Assembly: GCA_964571855.1 (NCBI GenBank)
Contig: CAZNDO010000002.1
Coordinates: 434,001-498,000, forward strand
Length of the DNA stretch: 64,000 bases
Reading direction: 5' to 3'
Source of the DNA: CAYYFX01 sp964571855
GTDB lineage: Bacteria; ARS69
Of this stretch, positions 41,918-50,415 are shown one piece after another. The notes under the pieces were generated by a model. The model did not search any database. It was not told the DNA's origin and saw nothing but the letters and a program-made list of their open reading frames with translations. The position numbers were made by a program, and so were the translations under genes. The stretch's first letter is position 1. Every line of letters starts with the position of its first letter.

Positions 41918-43800
41918 AGGACGGACCTCGCGCCGGAGCGCGGCGGCCAGCGGCGGAGGACGCCCTCGCGCTGGCGCACGTGGGCGACCGTCTGCACGAA
42001 CGAGTTCACGGACGTGTAGTGCGCCAGGAAGCGCTCCAGCACGGACGCGAACAGGAACACGCCGGTGCCGGCGTAGTGCTCCTCGTCCAGCCGCAGCGTC
42101 ACCTCCAGGCCGCGCACGTGGATGGACGTGGCGTCCACCGGCACGCGGCGCAGCACCGGGCGGGCGGACACGCCCACCACGCCCTGGATGCGCTGCCGCG
42201 TGACCGCCGAGTCCGTGAAGTCGTACAGCTTCAGGATCTCGCGGAAGGCATCCAGCGCGCGCGATCCGGACGTGACGCCGGACAGGTCCGAATCCTCCCC
42301 TTCCCCGGACTCCAGGAGCGAGAGGAAGTTCAGGCTCAGGTGCGACACGACCTTCCAGCGCCCCTCCGTGCCGAGCGACGGCCGGACGGTGCGCGTCGGC
42401 TTGCGCAGCGAGCGCACGCGCGCGATGCCCGGCATGCCCTCGATGCGGAAGTCGTCCGCTCCCTCCGCGGCCAGCGGGAGCCGCGCGGGCAGGTCGCGGT
42501 TCGAGCACAGGAGCCGCACGTTGAGCACGGTGCCCGGCTCCGGCTCCTCGGACCGGTGGCGCCGGTCCACCAGCATGAGGTGGACGTCCGTGCCGGCGTC
42601 GCCGTCCCGCAGGGACGGGCGGCGCGAGGCGTGCCAGAACGCCGCATCCTCCGGGTCGTCCTCCCCGTGCCGCATGCCGTAGAACGGCCGGTACTCCCGG
42701 GTCTCGCCCGAGCGCGGCGCGAGGCTCTCCACCTCCAGCACCGTGTGCACCTCGAACGAGTCGGCCGCGTGCACGTCGGGGACGATGCGGTGCTCCACCT
42801 CGCGCGACACGAGCCGGATCGGATCGGCCTGGTGCTCGAAGAGGTTCACCGCCGGCGTGCACCCGAGCTTCAGGTGGTCCGGCGAGAGCTTCCCCTGCAG
42901 CTCGAACGGGAACTCCTCCAGCAGGACGAGGAGGTCGAGCGTGTCCGACGCGGCGCGCGCGGCCGCGGGGCCCAGCCCCTCCACGCGCGCGAAGTGGAAC
43001 TTCTCGGGGAAGCAGAAGTACTCCAGCAGGAACCGGTGACCGTGCGACGCGCCCGGCGGATGCGGGAGGAGCGCCTGGGCCCGCTCGAACCCGTCCGGGA
43101 CGAGGCACTCGGGGTCCAGCAGGACCGGCGGCGGCGCGGCCGCGCCTCCCGCTCCCGCCGGCTGCCGCACGAGGATTCCCTTCGGGTTGCGGAACAGCAG
43201 CTCGTACAGCCGGTGCAGGACCACGGGATCGCGATCCAGGAAGAAGCGCAGGCCGGACAGCCCCACCTTCGCGAAGCTCCGGCCGCCGAACGTCTTCAGC
43301 CGGATGCGCACCGCGCCGCGCACGCCGGCCGGGCACCCCTCCTCGCGCTCGCCGAGCGGGATGGCCTCCACGGATTCCACGCGGACGGGCCAGAGCGTGG
43401 TGGCGTACACGGTGCGGAACTGGCAGCGCACGCCCTCCACGGGACGCGCCATCATGCGCGTGCCGGACGGCACGTGCAGGCCCTCCCCCTCCTTGGACCA
43501 CTCCGGATCCAGGGCGAGCTGCACGATCGTGGCCGAGGGCATGGGCGTGACGAGCTGCGGGTACACGAGCGCCAGGAACGCGTCCGAGACCTCGGGGAAC
43601 TCGTCGTCGATCTTCAGCCGGATGCGGGCGGTCAGCAGCGCGAAGGCCTCGATGAGCCGCTCGACGTGCGGGTCCTCGCACTTCTCCGGCTCGATGAGCA
43701 GCTGGCCGGCCACGCCGGGGTACCGCTGCGCGAAGTCCGCGGCCATGCGCCGGATGTACCGCAGCTCGCGCTCGTAGTACGGCAGCAGCTCGTCGCGCAT
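41914..43800 (-). CDS. tssF: T6SS baseplate subunit TssF
   Basis: The 628-residue protein opens with MRDELLPYYERELRYIRRMAADFAQRYP (first 20 residues shown in families as ELRYIRRMAADFA), followed by CEDPHVERLIEAFALLTARI. These are the classical TssF/ImpG signatures. It forms a heterocomplex with TssG and TssE. ATG 43800 overlaps the tssE stop by one base. The later text RTVRPSLGTEGRWKVVSHLS and SILHVRGLEVTLRLDE-like strands match the family. Confidence 0.93.
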   Translation of the reverse strand: MRDELLPYYERELRYIRRMAADFAQRYPGVAGQLLIEPEKCEDPHVERLIEAFALLTARIRLKIDDEFPEVSDAFLALVYPQLVTPMPSATIVQLALDPEWSKEGEGLHVPSGTRMMARPVEGVRCQFRTVYATTLWPVRVESVEAIPLGEREEGCPAGVRGAVRIRLKTFGGRSFAKVGLSGLRFFLDRDPVVLHRLYELLFRNPKGILVRQPAGAGGAAAPPPVLLDPECLVPDGFERAQALLPHPPGASHGHRFLLEYFCFPEKFHFARVEGLGPAAARAASDTLDLLVLLEEFPFELQGKLSPDHLKLGCTPAVNLFEHQADPIRLVSREVEHRIVPDVHAADSFEVHTVLEVESLAPRSGETREYRPFYGMRHGEDDPEDAAFWHASRRPSLRDGDAGTDVHLMLVDRRHRSEEPEPGTVLNVRLLCSNRDLPARLPLAAEGADDFRIEGMPGIARVRSLRKPTRTVRPSLGTEGRWKVVSHLSLNFLSLLESGEGEDSDLSGVTSGSRALDAFREILKLYDFTDSAVTRQRIQGVVGVSARPVLRRVPVDATSIHVRGLEVTLRLDEEHYAGTGVFLFASVLERFLAHYTSVNSFVQTVAHVRQREGVLRRWPPRSGARSVL

Positions 43801-44291
43801 CACTCGCCCTCCCGCACCACGACCGAGCCGGAGCTGCGGTCCAGCGCGGTGTCGAAGGAGACGGGCTCGGAGATGGGGTCCACGTGGATCATGGCGGAGA
43901 TGCGGAAGTGCATCTGCTGGTCCGTGGCGTCGTCCTTCGGCAGGAACTCCGTCTTCACGCTGCGCTTCGCCAGGCGCGGCTCGAAGGTGCGCACGGCCTT
44001 CGTGATCAGGTCGCAGATCGTCTGGCTGTCGCGCGCGGAGGCGAGCGTGAACGGGCTCAGGTCCGACAGCCCGAACGCCAGGATGGACTTCGACGCCTCC
44101 TCGTAGGACGCGAGATCGTCGGCCACGACGAGCCGGCTGTTCAGGAGCCACTCCAGGTCGCGGCGGATGACGCGGCGGAGGTCGTCCACGCCGATGCGCA
44201 GGTCGCCGCCGGTCGGGGGCCCCTCGTCGTCGCCGACCAGGCGGTCCAGCACCGAGTGGCGCAGGATGTCCGTGCGACGCGGCCCGGCCAT
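43800..44291 (-). CDS. tssE: T6SS baseplate subunit TssE (gp25-like)
   Basis: The 163-residue protein is a gp25-like baseplate component. It has DLRRVIRRDLEWLLNSR near the start, SILAFGLSDLSPF in the middle, and the C-terminal IRTFEPRL-like segment (VRTFEPRLAKRSVKTE). It starts at ATG 44291, four bases after tagJ, and is coupled to tssF. Length is typical. Confidence 0.93.
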   Translation of the reverse strand: MAGPRRTDILRHSVLDRLVGDDEGPPTGGDLRIGVDDLRRVIRRDLEWLLNSRLVVADDLASYEEASKSILAFGLSDLSPFTLASARDSQTICDLITKAVRTFEPRLAKRSVKTEFLPKDDATDQQMHFRISAMIHVDPISEPVSFDTALDRSSGSVVVREGE

Positions 44292-44294
44292 CCG

Positions 44295-45116
44295 CTACCC
44301 GCGCTCGGCGGCGCCGGTCCCCGCGAACGTGAGCGCGCGGATCGACAGGAGCGCGCGCTCGGCGTCGCCGTCCCCGTCCCCGCCGAAGGCGAGGACCTTC
44401 TGGCCGCGCCCGCGCACCGGGCCGCCGGCGTCGTACCACTCCGTGCCGCGGCCCAGCCGGACCGGGCTGTTCGTGGCCGCGTGCGTGCCCTCGTACAGCA
44501 CGGGGAGGTGCACGTCCGCGTCCGTTCCGTCGGCCATCGCGAGCGACGCGGGGATCCAGACGAGATCCAGCAGGTGCTTCGGCTCCGCGATGGAGACGCT
44601 GCGCAGCAGTGCGAACGGCACCAGCAGGAAGCGGCCGCCGGCGAACACCTCGAGGTTCGGCCCGAGGAGCTCGTCGGTGTCCGTGACGTCCGTGAAATCG
44701 TGCCCGTCGCAGGCGCCGGCGCAGCCGGCCTCCGCCTCCGCCGCCGTCGCCAGCAGCGCCGCCGCGTCCTCCGCCCGCCCCGCGCCGAGCGTGGCGATGG
44801 CATCCACGCGTCCCGCGAGCGACCCCGGCGCTTCCGGCGGGAGCACGGGCTTCGCCTCGCCGGCCCACACCCGGCGCCGATCGGCCTCGGAGCCGAGGAG
44901 GTTGCGGTACACGACCGCCGTGCCCTGCAGCTTGGGATCGCCCACGCCGAGCGCGTCGAGCTGGCGCGCGGCGCGATCCAGCTCCCCGGCCAGGCACAGC
45001 AGCGCGAACAGGAAATACCGGCGGTCGGCGTCCCCGGGATGGGTGCGGACCTCCGCGATCTGCGCCTCGACGGCCTCGTCGAGACGGCCCTCCTTCCAGA
45101 GCTGCTGCGCGGTCAT
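44295..45116 (-). CDS. tagJ: T6SS accessory protein TagJ (ImpE family)
   Basis: The 273-residue protein has an N-terminal TPR-like domain (AQQLWKEGRLDEAVEAQIAEVR, first 20 residues AQQLWKEGRLDEAVEAQIAE) and the ImpE/TagJ C-terminal region with DGHDFTDVTDTDELLGPNLEVF, FGLLRSVSI-like FALLRSVSIAEPKHLLDLVW, and DLPVLYEGTH-like HLPVLYEGTHAAT. TagJ binds the sheath protein TssB and helps sheath function. It lies between hcp and tssE, downstream of strong hairpins. Confidence 0.85.
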   Translation of the reverse strand: MTAQQLWKEGRLDEAVEAQIAEVRTHPGDADRRYFLFALLCLAGELDRAARQLDALGVGDPKLQGTAVVYRNLLGSEADRRRVWAGEAKPVLPPEAPGSLAGRVDAIATLGAGRAEDAAALLATAAEAEAGCAGACDGHDFTDVTDTDELLGPNLEVFAGGRFLLVPFALLRSVSIAEPKHLLDLVWIPASLAMADGTDADVHLPVLYEGTHAATNSPVRLGRGTEWYDAGGPVRGRGQKVLAFGGDGDGDAERALLSIRALTFAGTGAAERG

Positions 45117-45136
45117 CGGGCCTCCGGGTGAGGGCG

Positions 45137-45199
45137 GCGCGCGCGGGCTGCCCGCGCGCGCGGGGCGGGTCCGCCCCGGCCGGAGCCGGGGACGGACCC
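45137..45199 (-). terminator. double hairpin after hcp, terminator or attenuator
   Basis: Two hairpins fill the 100-bp gap between hcp and tagJ: 45167-45199 (14-bp stem with one bulge around CGGA) and 45137-45161 (12-bp perfect GCGCGCGCGGGC stem around one base). Transcription from hcp meets the 45167 hairpin first. Partial termination here would give more Hcp message than baseplate message, which suits Hcp being needed in bulk. Confidence 0.6.
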
Positions 45200-45216
45200 G
45201 TGCCGACTCCGTCGCG

Positions 45217-45708
45217 TCAGCTGCGGACGCCGCCGGCGGCCGCGCTCCACTCGTACTCCTTCGGCGTCTCCACCTCGCCCGACATGCGGTCCACCGAGCT
45301 GATGGCCCAGTGGATCTTGTCGAACGTCATGCTCAGCACCTGCGTGGGCTCCATCTCGTTCGCCCCGCTGTAGCTGAGCTGGCGGATCACCACGTTGCTC
45401 ATGGTGATCGTGGACACCGGCGTGGGCTGCTCGGCGCCGGACTCGGTGACGCAGTCGAAGATCTTGATCTCGTCGTAGGTCTCGGCCTTGCACAGCGCCT
45501 GCATCAGGAGCGCCGTGGAGCTGTCCACCTTCTTGGAGACCACGAACTCGCCGATGTTCGGCGTGCTGATGGTGCGGGCGTGGCCGCCGCCCTCGGACGA
45601 GGGCAGGTACAGCGCCTGCGAGTAGCTGTCGATCGCGAAGAGATCCTCGCCGAGACCCGCGACCTCGTACGGGCCCTCGACGCCTTCGATTTGCATGAAC
45701 AGCGGCAT
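45217..45708 (-). CDS. hcp: T6SS tube protein Hcp (TssD)
   Basis: The 163-residue protein begins MPLFMQIEGVEGPY and has the Hcp beta-strand pattern, including the YYSGANEMEP-like SYSGANEMEPTQVLSMTFDKI near the end (first part SYSGANEMEPTQVLSM). It stacks as hexameric rings inside the sheath and is exported. It lies 36 bp after tssC and 100 bp before tagJ. ATG 45708 has GGGG upstream. Confidence 0.92.
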   Translation of the reverse strand: MPLFMQIEGVEGPYEVAGLGEDLFAIDSYSQALYLPSSEGGGHARTISTPNIGEFVVSKKVDSSTALLMQALCKAETYDEIKIFDCVTESGAEQPTPVSTITMSNVVIRQLSYSGANEMEPTQVLSMTFDKIHWAISSVDRMSGEVETPKEYEWSAAAGGVRS

Positions 45709-45744
45709 GGATCAGTCCCCTTCGGGCGTTGCGGTGGAAGAGTC

Positions 45745-47232
45745 CTACCCGGCACTCGCCGGGAGATCCGCCACCAGGCTGAGAGCGACGTTCAACTCCT
45801 CGAGCTGGAAGTGCGGCCGCAGGTGCACCCGGGCCTTGTAGCAGCCCGGCCGCGCCTTGTCGTCGATCACCTCGATCGCCGCCTCGCGCAAGGGCTTCTT
45901 CGCCTTGAGCTCCTGCGGCGCTTCATCCTGCGGGAGGACGTAGTTGTTGATCCACTTCCGCAGGAAGGTCTGGCACTCGCTCCGCGACTGGAACGAACCC
46001 ACCTTGTCGCGGCAGATCGCCTTCAGGTAGTGCGCGATCCGCGAGGTGGCCATGAGGTACTGGGTCTGCGACGACAGCTTCGCGTTCGCCGTCGCGCCCG
46101 GATCGTCGTACTTCTTCGGCTTCTGCACCGAGTTCGCGCCGAAGAACGCGGCGTAGTCCGTGTTCTTGCAGTGGATGAGCGGGGCGAAGCCCAGGTCCGA
46201 CAGCTCCTTCTCCCGCGTGTCCGGGATCAGGACCTCGGTGGGGCACTTCGCGCCGATGTCGCCCTCGCGCGACTTGAACGTGTGGATGGGCAGGCCGGTG
46301 ACGAGACCGCCGCCCTCCGGGCCGCGGATGGCCACGCACCAGTGGTACTTCGCGAACGACTCGGTGAGCCGCCCCGCGAACGCGTAGGCCGAGCTGGTCC
46401 ACAGGTACTTGTCGTGGTCCGTGCCGTCCACGTTCTCGCGGTAGTCGAAGTCCTCCACCGGGTTGTCCTTGCCGTACGGGAGCCGGCCCAGGACGTGCGG
46501 CAGCGTGAGCGTGACGAAGCGGGAGTCCTCCGAATCCCGGAAGCTGATCCACTTCGTGTTCTCGGGGTTCGCCTTGTCGAAGATCTTCGCCAGGTCCCGC
46601 GGGTCCGGCATCTGCGTGAAGCTGTCCATGCCGAACATGTGCGGGCTGGCCGCGGAGATGAACGGCGCGTGCGCCGCCGCCGCCACCATGGCGATGTGCT
46701 CGAGGAGCTCCACCTCCTGCGGGCTCTTGCCGAAGTCGTAGTCCCCGATCAGGCAGCCGTACGGGTCGCCGCCGAAGAGGCCGAACTCGTACTCGTACAC
46801 CTTCTTCCAGAGCGCGCTCTCGGTGAACTCCGTGGCGGACTGGAAGTCCCGCAGGAGCTCCTTCTTCGTGACGTTGAGCACGCGGATCTTCAGCGTCTCG
46901 CCGGTCTCGGTGCTCATGACCAGCTGGTGCAGCCCGCGCCACGCGCCCTCGAGCTTCTGGAAGTCCTCGTGGTGCATGATCGCGTCGAGCTGCCTCGAGA
47001 TCAGCTCGTCGATCGACGCGATCCGCGCGTTGATCGTCTTCGTCACGCCCTTCTGGACCTTCATCGCGGGATCCAGCAGCTGGTCCACGAGGTTCCGGAT
47101 CAGGAGCGTGCCGCGCTCCTTCGCCGCGTCGTCGCGCGGCTTGATGCCGGTGGACAGGAGGTCGTCCAGGATCGTGCCGGCATCCTGCTCGATGAGCTGG
47201 TCGACCGGCACCGCCTTCTTCGCGTCCGCCAT
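45745..47232 (-). CDS. tssC: T6SS contractile sheath large subunit TssC
   Basis: The 495-residue protein has the TssC/VipB signatures LEGAWRGLHQLV, VYEYEFGLFGGDPYGCLIGDY and SSAYAFAGRLTESFAKYHWC. It pairs with TssB to form the sheath. ATG 47232 lies two bases after the tssB stop, so the pair is coupled. Length is typical (about 490). Confidence 0.95.
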   Translation of the reverse strand: MADAKKAVPVDQLIEQDAGTILDDLLSTGIKPRDDAAKERGTLLIRNLVDQLLDPAMKVQKGVTKTINARIASIDELISRQLDAIMHHEDFQKLEGAWRGLHQLVMSTETGETLKIRVLNVTKKELLRDFQSATEFTESALWKKVYEYEFGLFGGDPYGCLIGDYDFGKSPQEVELLEHIAMVAAAAHAPFISAASPHMFGMDSFTQMPDPRDLAKIFDKANPENTKWISFRDSEDSRFVTLTLPHVLGRLPYGKDNPVEDFDYRENVDGTDHDKYLWTSSAYAFAGRLTESFAKYHWCVAIRGPEGGGLVTGLPIHTFKSREGDIGAKCPTEVLIPDTREKELSDLGFAPLIHCKNTDYAAFFGANSVQKPKKYDDPGATANAKLSSQTQYLMATSRIAHYLKAICRDKVGSFQSRSECQTFLRKWINNYVLPQDEAPQELKAKKPLREAAIEVIDDKARPGCYKARVHLRPHFQLEELNVALSLVADLPASAG

Positions 47233-47234
47233 GG

Positions 47235-47792
47235 TCAGCTACCCTCCTGGGGCGGGGCGTCCGCCGGCGCGTCGCCCGCGGCCGGCGCCTCGGCGCCCCC
47301 GCCGAGCGCGCCCTTCAGCTTGTCCCGCAGCTCCGGCTTCTCGATGATGGCCTTCAGCATCTCCTCCAGCCGGTCGTTCCCTTCCGTGCGGCCGAGGAGG
47401 TCCTTCAGCTGCTCCCGCACCTCCAGGAGATCCTTCAGCGGCTTCACCTGCCGCGCGACGTTCTCCGGGCGGAAGTCCTGCATCTTCTGGAAGTTCAGCT
47501 CCACCGACAGCTCCGACCCGTCGTCCTGCAGACGGTTGTCCACCTTCAGGGCAAGCCGCGGCTTCATGCTCTTCAGGATGTCGTCGAAGTTGTCCCGGTC
47601 GATCTCCGTGAACTTCCGGTCCTTCACGCGCGCCAGCGGATCCTTCGGGTGGCCCGAGAGATCGGACATCACGCCGACGACGAAGGGGAGCTCCTTCATG
47701 ACCTGCGCGCCGTTGAGCTCCACCTCGTACGAGATGTGCACGCGCGGCGGACGGATCCGCTCCTTCTTCTTGTGAACGCTCTCGCCTGCCAT
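47235..47792 (-). CDS. tssB: T6SS contractile sheath small subunit TssB
   Basis: The 185-residue protein has the TssB/VipA features RVHISYEVE, LPFVVGVMSDLSG, KFTEIDRDNFDDIL and LRVEL-like ELSVELNFQKMQDF. The C-terminus has an Ala/Pro-rich acidic tail (about 160-185) beyond the usual core. It starts the tssB-tssC-hcp run and lies 139 bp after tssA; I see no clear promoter in that gap. Confidence 0.95.
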   Translation of the reverse strand: MAGESVHKKKERIRPPRVHISYEVELNGAQVMKELPFVVGVMSDLSGHPKDPLARVKDRKFTEIDRDNFDDILKSMKPRLALKVDNRLQDDGSELSVELNFQKMQDFRPENVARQVKPLKDLLEVREQLKDLLGRTEGNDRLEEMLKAIIEKPELRDKLKGALGGGAEAPAAGDAPADAPPQEGS

Positions 47793-47931
47793 GGTCCTCT
47801 CCCTCGTGGACGGCCCCTTTCCGGGACCGGTGGAAACGCCCCCCGCGACGACGCCGGATCGACAGGATCCCCGCCGCCGCCGGCGGACGCCGCGACGCCG
47901 GGAATCCCGCTCCTCGCGCGGGGCCGTACCG

Positions 47932-48987
47932 TCAGTCGTTCATCCCGAGCGTTTCCAGGATGCTCTTGAACGCCTTGTCATCCCGTAGAACGTCCTTGAT
48001 GACATCTTTGAACGGCATTTCTCCCCAGGCCACCGCCCGATCGACCAGATAGGGCACGGGGCTGTGGGGCTCGACCCGCCGCAGGTAGTCCGCCGCCTCG
48101 CGCAGCCGGCGGAAGGCCTCGTCGCGGGAGCCGATGGGACCGGAGCGCCCGCCGGCGGGCGTTCCCGCCGCGGCCGCGGGGCCCGCCCCCGCCTCCTCCG
48201 CGGGAGCCTCCGCCGCCGGCGCACCGAGCTTCCCCGCGAGGTACTCGCGGCATTCGCTCAGGAGGTTGGACAGCTCCACCAGGTTGGGCGTGTCCTCGGG
48301 GAACTTCTCGTCGCAGGTCTTCGTGAGGAGCTTCACCTGCTCCTCGCAAGCGGCGATCCCTTCGATGGTTCCCCGGAGACGATCGTGCGGCGTGGCGCCG
48401 ACCGCGGCCTGCCACTCCGCGCCCGGGATGAGGCCCGAGGCGATCAGCTCCTGGTGCTGCTTCTTGTCGGCCTGGAGCCCGGCGGCGTCCACGCGACGCG
48501 AGTTCTCGTAGTCCTGCCAGCTCCGCGCGGGGACACCCGGTCCGGAGGTCAGCGGGATGGACTTGATGGCGGCGAGGAAGTCCCGGGAGGAGCCGAGCCA
48601 GGAGACCCACCGGGACCGGAGCGCGGGGACCAACTCGCCGTCCTCCACTCCCGGATGCAGGCTGGGCCAGAATCCATCGAGAAGCTCGCGGCAGAGCTGC
48701 AGGCCGGCGGCGACGCCGGCGAATCCGTCCGTGCGGGCCAGCGCCTCGGTGAGGTGCGCTGCGAACTGCAGATCCTTGGACCGCTCGCCCAGGACCGTCT
48801 GGCAAAGCCGCGATGCGCCGCGCCAGTCCGCGTCCTTCCCGCGCCCGTTGGGATCGAGCGCCGGGTCCTCGAACCGCCGGAACTCCGCAAGTTCCGCCAG
48901 CGCGGTGTCGCCGGCGATGAGACGCAGGTTGGGACCGGCTGGAGCCTCGGCGCCGAACGGCGCCAGCAACCGCTCGCGATCGATCAT
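47932..48987 (-). CDS. tssA: T6SS assembly protein TssA
   Basis: The 351-residue protein has an N-terminal ImpA domain (about 10-130) with PAGPNLR, DADWRGASRLCQTVL and GLQLCRELLDGFWPSLHP. An Ala/Pro-rich linker (about 255-285) leads to a short C-terminal domain ending PVPYLVDRAVAWGEMPFKDV, the dodecamer-forming TssA type. It primes tube and sheath assembly. ATG 48987 has GAAGAGGCGG upstream. It is the first gene of the minus-strand structural block. Confidence 0.9.
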   Translation of the reverse strand: MIDRERLLAPFGAEAPAGPNLRLIAGDTALAELAEFRRFEDPALDPNGRGKDADWRGASRLCQTVLGERSKDLQFAAHLTEALARTDGFAGVAAGLQLCRELLDGFWPSLHPGVEDGELVPALRSRWVSWLGSSRDFLAAIKSIPLTSGPGVPARSWQDYENSRRVDAAGLQADKKQHQELIASGLIPGAEWQAAVGATPHDRLRGTIEGIAACEEQVKLLTKTCDEKFPEDTPNLVELSNLLSECREYLAGKLGAPAAEAPAEEAGAGPAAAAGTPAGGRSGPIGSRDEAFRRLREAADYLRRVEPHSPVPYLVDRAVAWGEMPFKDVIKDVLRDDKAFKSILETLGMND

Positions 48988-49042
48988 CCGCCTCTTCCCC
49001 GGCCCCGACGGCCGATGGTGATGGTGGCCGAAGTGATTGGAA

Positions 49043-49070
49043 GCTAAACCGATCCGTTCCTTCGAGTCAA
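49043..49070 (-). promoter_or_regulatory. promoter candidate for the tssA operon
   Basis: On the minus strand TTGACT (49065-49070) and TTTAGC (49043-49048) are 16 bases apart, with a predicted start near 49036 and a leader of about 49 bases. The -35 is strong and the -10 weak. The palindrome region starts 20 bp upstream. Confidence 0.45.
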
Positions 49071-49090
49071 CGGTGGGCGGGGGCGCGCGC

Positions 49091-49409
49091 GCGGCGAAGC
49101 GGCGGGCGCGGGCGGGGTGGGCGGCGGGAGTGGAGGTGGTTGCGCGGGGCGCGCGGGGGGGAGCCGTGGCCGGGCGGTTGCGATCCCGAGGGGGCAGGGG
49201 GTGCCATGCTCAGACAGTCCTCGCCGCGTGCGCACGCGCGCCCGAACGTGAGCTGCACGCTGCCCGGGGCGCACGCGGCTGCGGAACTGCGCGTGGCACC
49301 CCCTGCCCCCTCGGGATCGCGACCGCCCGGCTACGGCTCCCGCGTCGGACCCCACGGGACCGCCCCCCGCTCCCGCCGCCCACCCCGCCCACGCCCACCA
49401 CTTCGCCGC
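49091..49409. repeat. 319-bp palindrome upstream of tssA
   Basis: Outer ends pair at 49091-49099 with 49401-49409. The best stem is 49161-49206 with 49294-49339 (44 of 46 bases paired). The inner loop has a further stem GCCGCGTGCGC / GCGCACGCGGC. It does not share the 118-bp core of the neighbouring palindrome. No gene is plausible here. Confidence 0.75.
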
Positions 49410-49477
49410 CCGCGCCGTCGCGAAGGAGGGGGTGGAGCGGACGCACGCACTCCGGTTCCCCATCCAGGGTGCGGCGA

Positions 49478-49723
49478 GGTGCGGGCGAGGGGCGGGCTCG
49501 GTGGCCGGCGTCGTCCGCGGATTCGCGGCGGTGGCCCCGGTGGGTCCTCCGCGGCGGCTCTGCGGCGCGGTCGGAGGCCGGGACGGCCGGAGACCGTCGA
49601 CGCAGGAGCGATGGCCTCCGCCCGGACGGCGGAGGCCGAGCGCCCGCCGCGGAGGACCCACCGGGGTCACCGACGCAATCCCGCGGACGGCGCGGGCCAC
49701 CGAGCCCGCCCCTCGCCCGCACC
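49478..49723. repeat. 246-bp near-perfect palindrome carrying the 118-bp shared core
   Basis: Arms of about 80 bases inward from each end match at about 91%. The core at 49542-49659 is the second copy of the element seen at 35240-35357. It ends 17 bp before the stop codon of the PTS-like gene. Together with the 319-bp palindrome it fills the 753-bp gap upstream of tssA; the remaining short segments (49410-49477, 49724-49740) show nothing recognisable. Confidence 0.8.
49542..49659. repeat. 118-bp dispersed element, copy 2
   Basis: It has the same length, the same orientation and the same 16-bp terminal inverted repeats as copy 1, with about 10 substitutions by eye and no indels. The shared block stops at the terminal repeats, so the two copies have clear common boundaries. 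Confidence 0.8.
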
Positions 49724-49740
49724 GACCGGCGTCCGTCGCC

Positions 49741-50214
49741 CTATGCCGGGCGCGCCGCGTCCGCCGACAGCTTCTTCAGGAGGTCCACGACCGTCTCCGG
49801 CGCGGTCGCGGCGCGGAGCTCCTCGCGCACGCGGTCGGAGCGGAACAGGTAGGACAGCGTGCCCAGCACGCCGAGGTACTCGCGGCGCAGGTTCTCCGGG
49901 CCGGCGATGGCCACGAAGAGATCGACCGGGCGGCCGTCCAGCGCGGCATACGGCACGGGCTCCGCGGTGCGCAGGAACGCGATGCGCAACCCGGGCAGGA
50001 GACCGGCGCGGGCATGGGGGAACGCGATGCCTCCCCCCACCCCGGTGGAGCCCATCTGCTCGCGGCGATCCAGATCGTCGCGCACGGCCTCGCGGGCGGC
50101 GCGATCCGTGCCGCCCAGGAGAGCCGCCAGCTCCGAAAGCACCGCGTTCCGGTCCGCGACCGGGGTGCCGAGGCGCACGCGGTCCACGGACAGGTACTTC
50201 ACGAAGTCGCTCAT
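49741..50214 (-). CDS. PTS EIIA-type (PtsN/fructose family) protein
   Basis: The 157-residue protein is a PTS EIIA type-2 domain. The phosphoryl-accepting His lies in GGGIAFPHARAG, and VDLFVAIAGPE follows. No EIIB or EIIC gene is next to it, so a regulatory (PtsN-like) role is likely. ATG 50214 overlaps the stop of the icd remnant by four bases. It lies in the same direction as hutH and could be cotranscribed with it. Confidence 0.85.
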   Translation of the reverse strand: MSDFVKYLSVDRVRLGTPVADRNAVLSELAALLGGTDRAAREAVRDDLDRREQMGSTGVGGGIAFPHARAGLLPGLRIAFLRTAEPVPYAALDGRPVDLFVAIAGPENLRREYLGVLGTLSYLFRSDRVREELRAATAPETVVDLLKKLSADAARPA

Positions 50215-50378
50215 CCGGCGAGGTTCTCGATGATGGCCCCCGCGAACTCCGACGTCTTCAGCGGCTTCACGTACCCCATCAGGCGCGCGAGATCGTCCTC
50301 GCCGGCCAGCTCGATGCGGCTGCCCTCCGCGGGCGGCGTCAGCTTCGAGAAGCGAGGTGCGGTCTGCGTACCGGTCAT
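50211..50378 (-). pseudogene. icd: 55-codon remnant of isocitrate dehydrogenase with the middle deleted
   Basis: The frame encodes 55 residues. Residues about 10-22 (SKLTPPAEGSRIEL) resemble the start of NADP-isocitrate dehydrogenase (SKVVVPAQGKKITL in Escherichia coli). Residues about 28-53 (DLARLM and LKTSEFAGAIIENL) match its C-terminal end (DFERLM and LKCSEFGDAIIENM). Everything between, about 360 residues with all catalytic sites, is absent, yet the frame is intact with its own ATG and overlaps the next gene by four bases. It is either an in-frame deletion remnant or a conserved microprotein; an assembly artefact is also possible. Confidence 0.5.
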
Positions 50379-50415
50379 GTCGTCCTCCCCGGGGCGTGAC
50401 GTCCCCGGCAACCGT

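Noticed and set aside
47793..47931. Possible promoter or terminator between tssA and tssB
   Set aside because: I found only a short self-complementary CCGCCGGCGG and no -35/-10 pair or clear stem-loop, so no feature is claimed.
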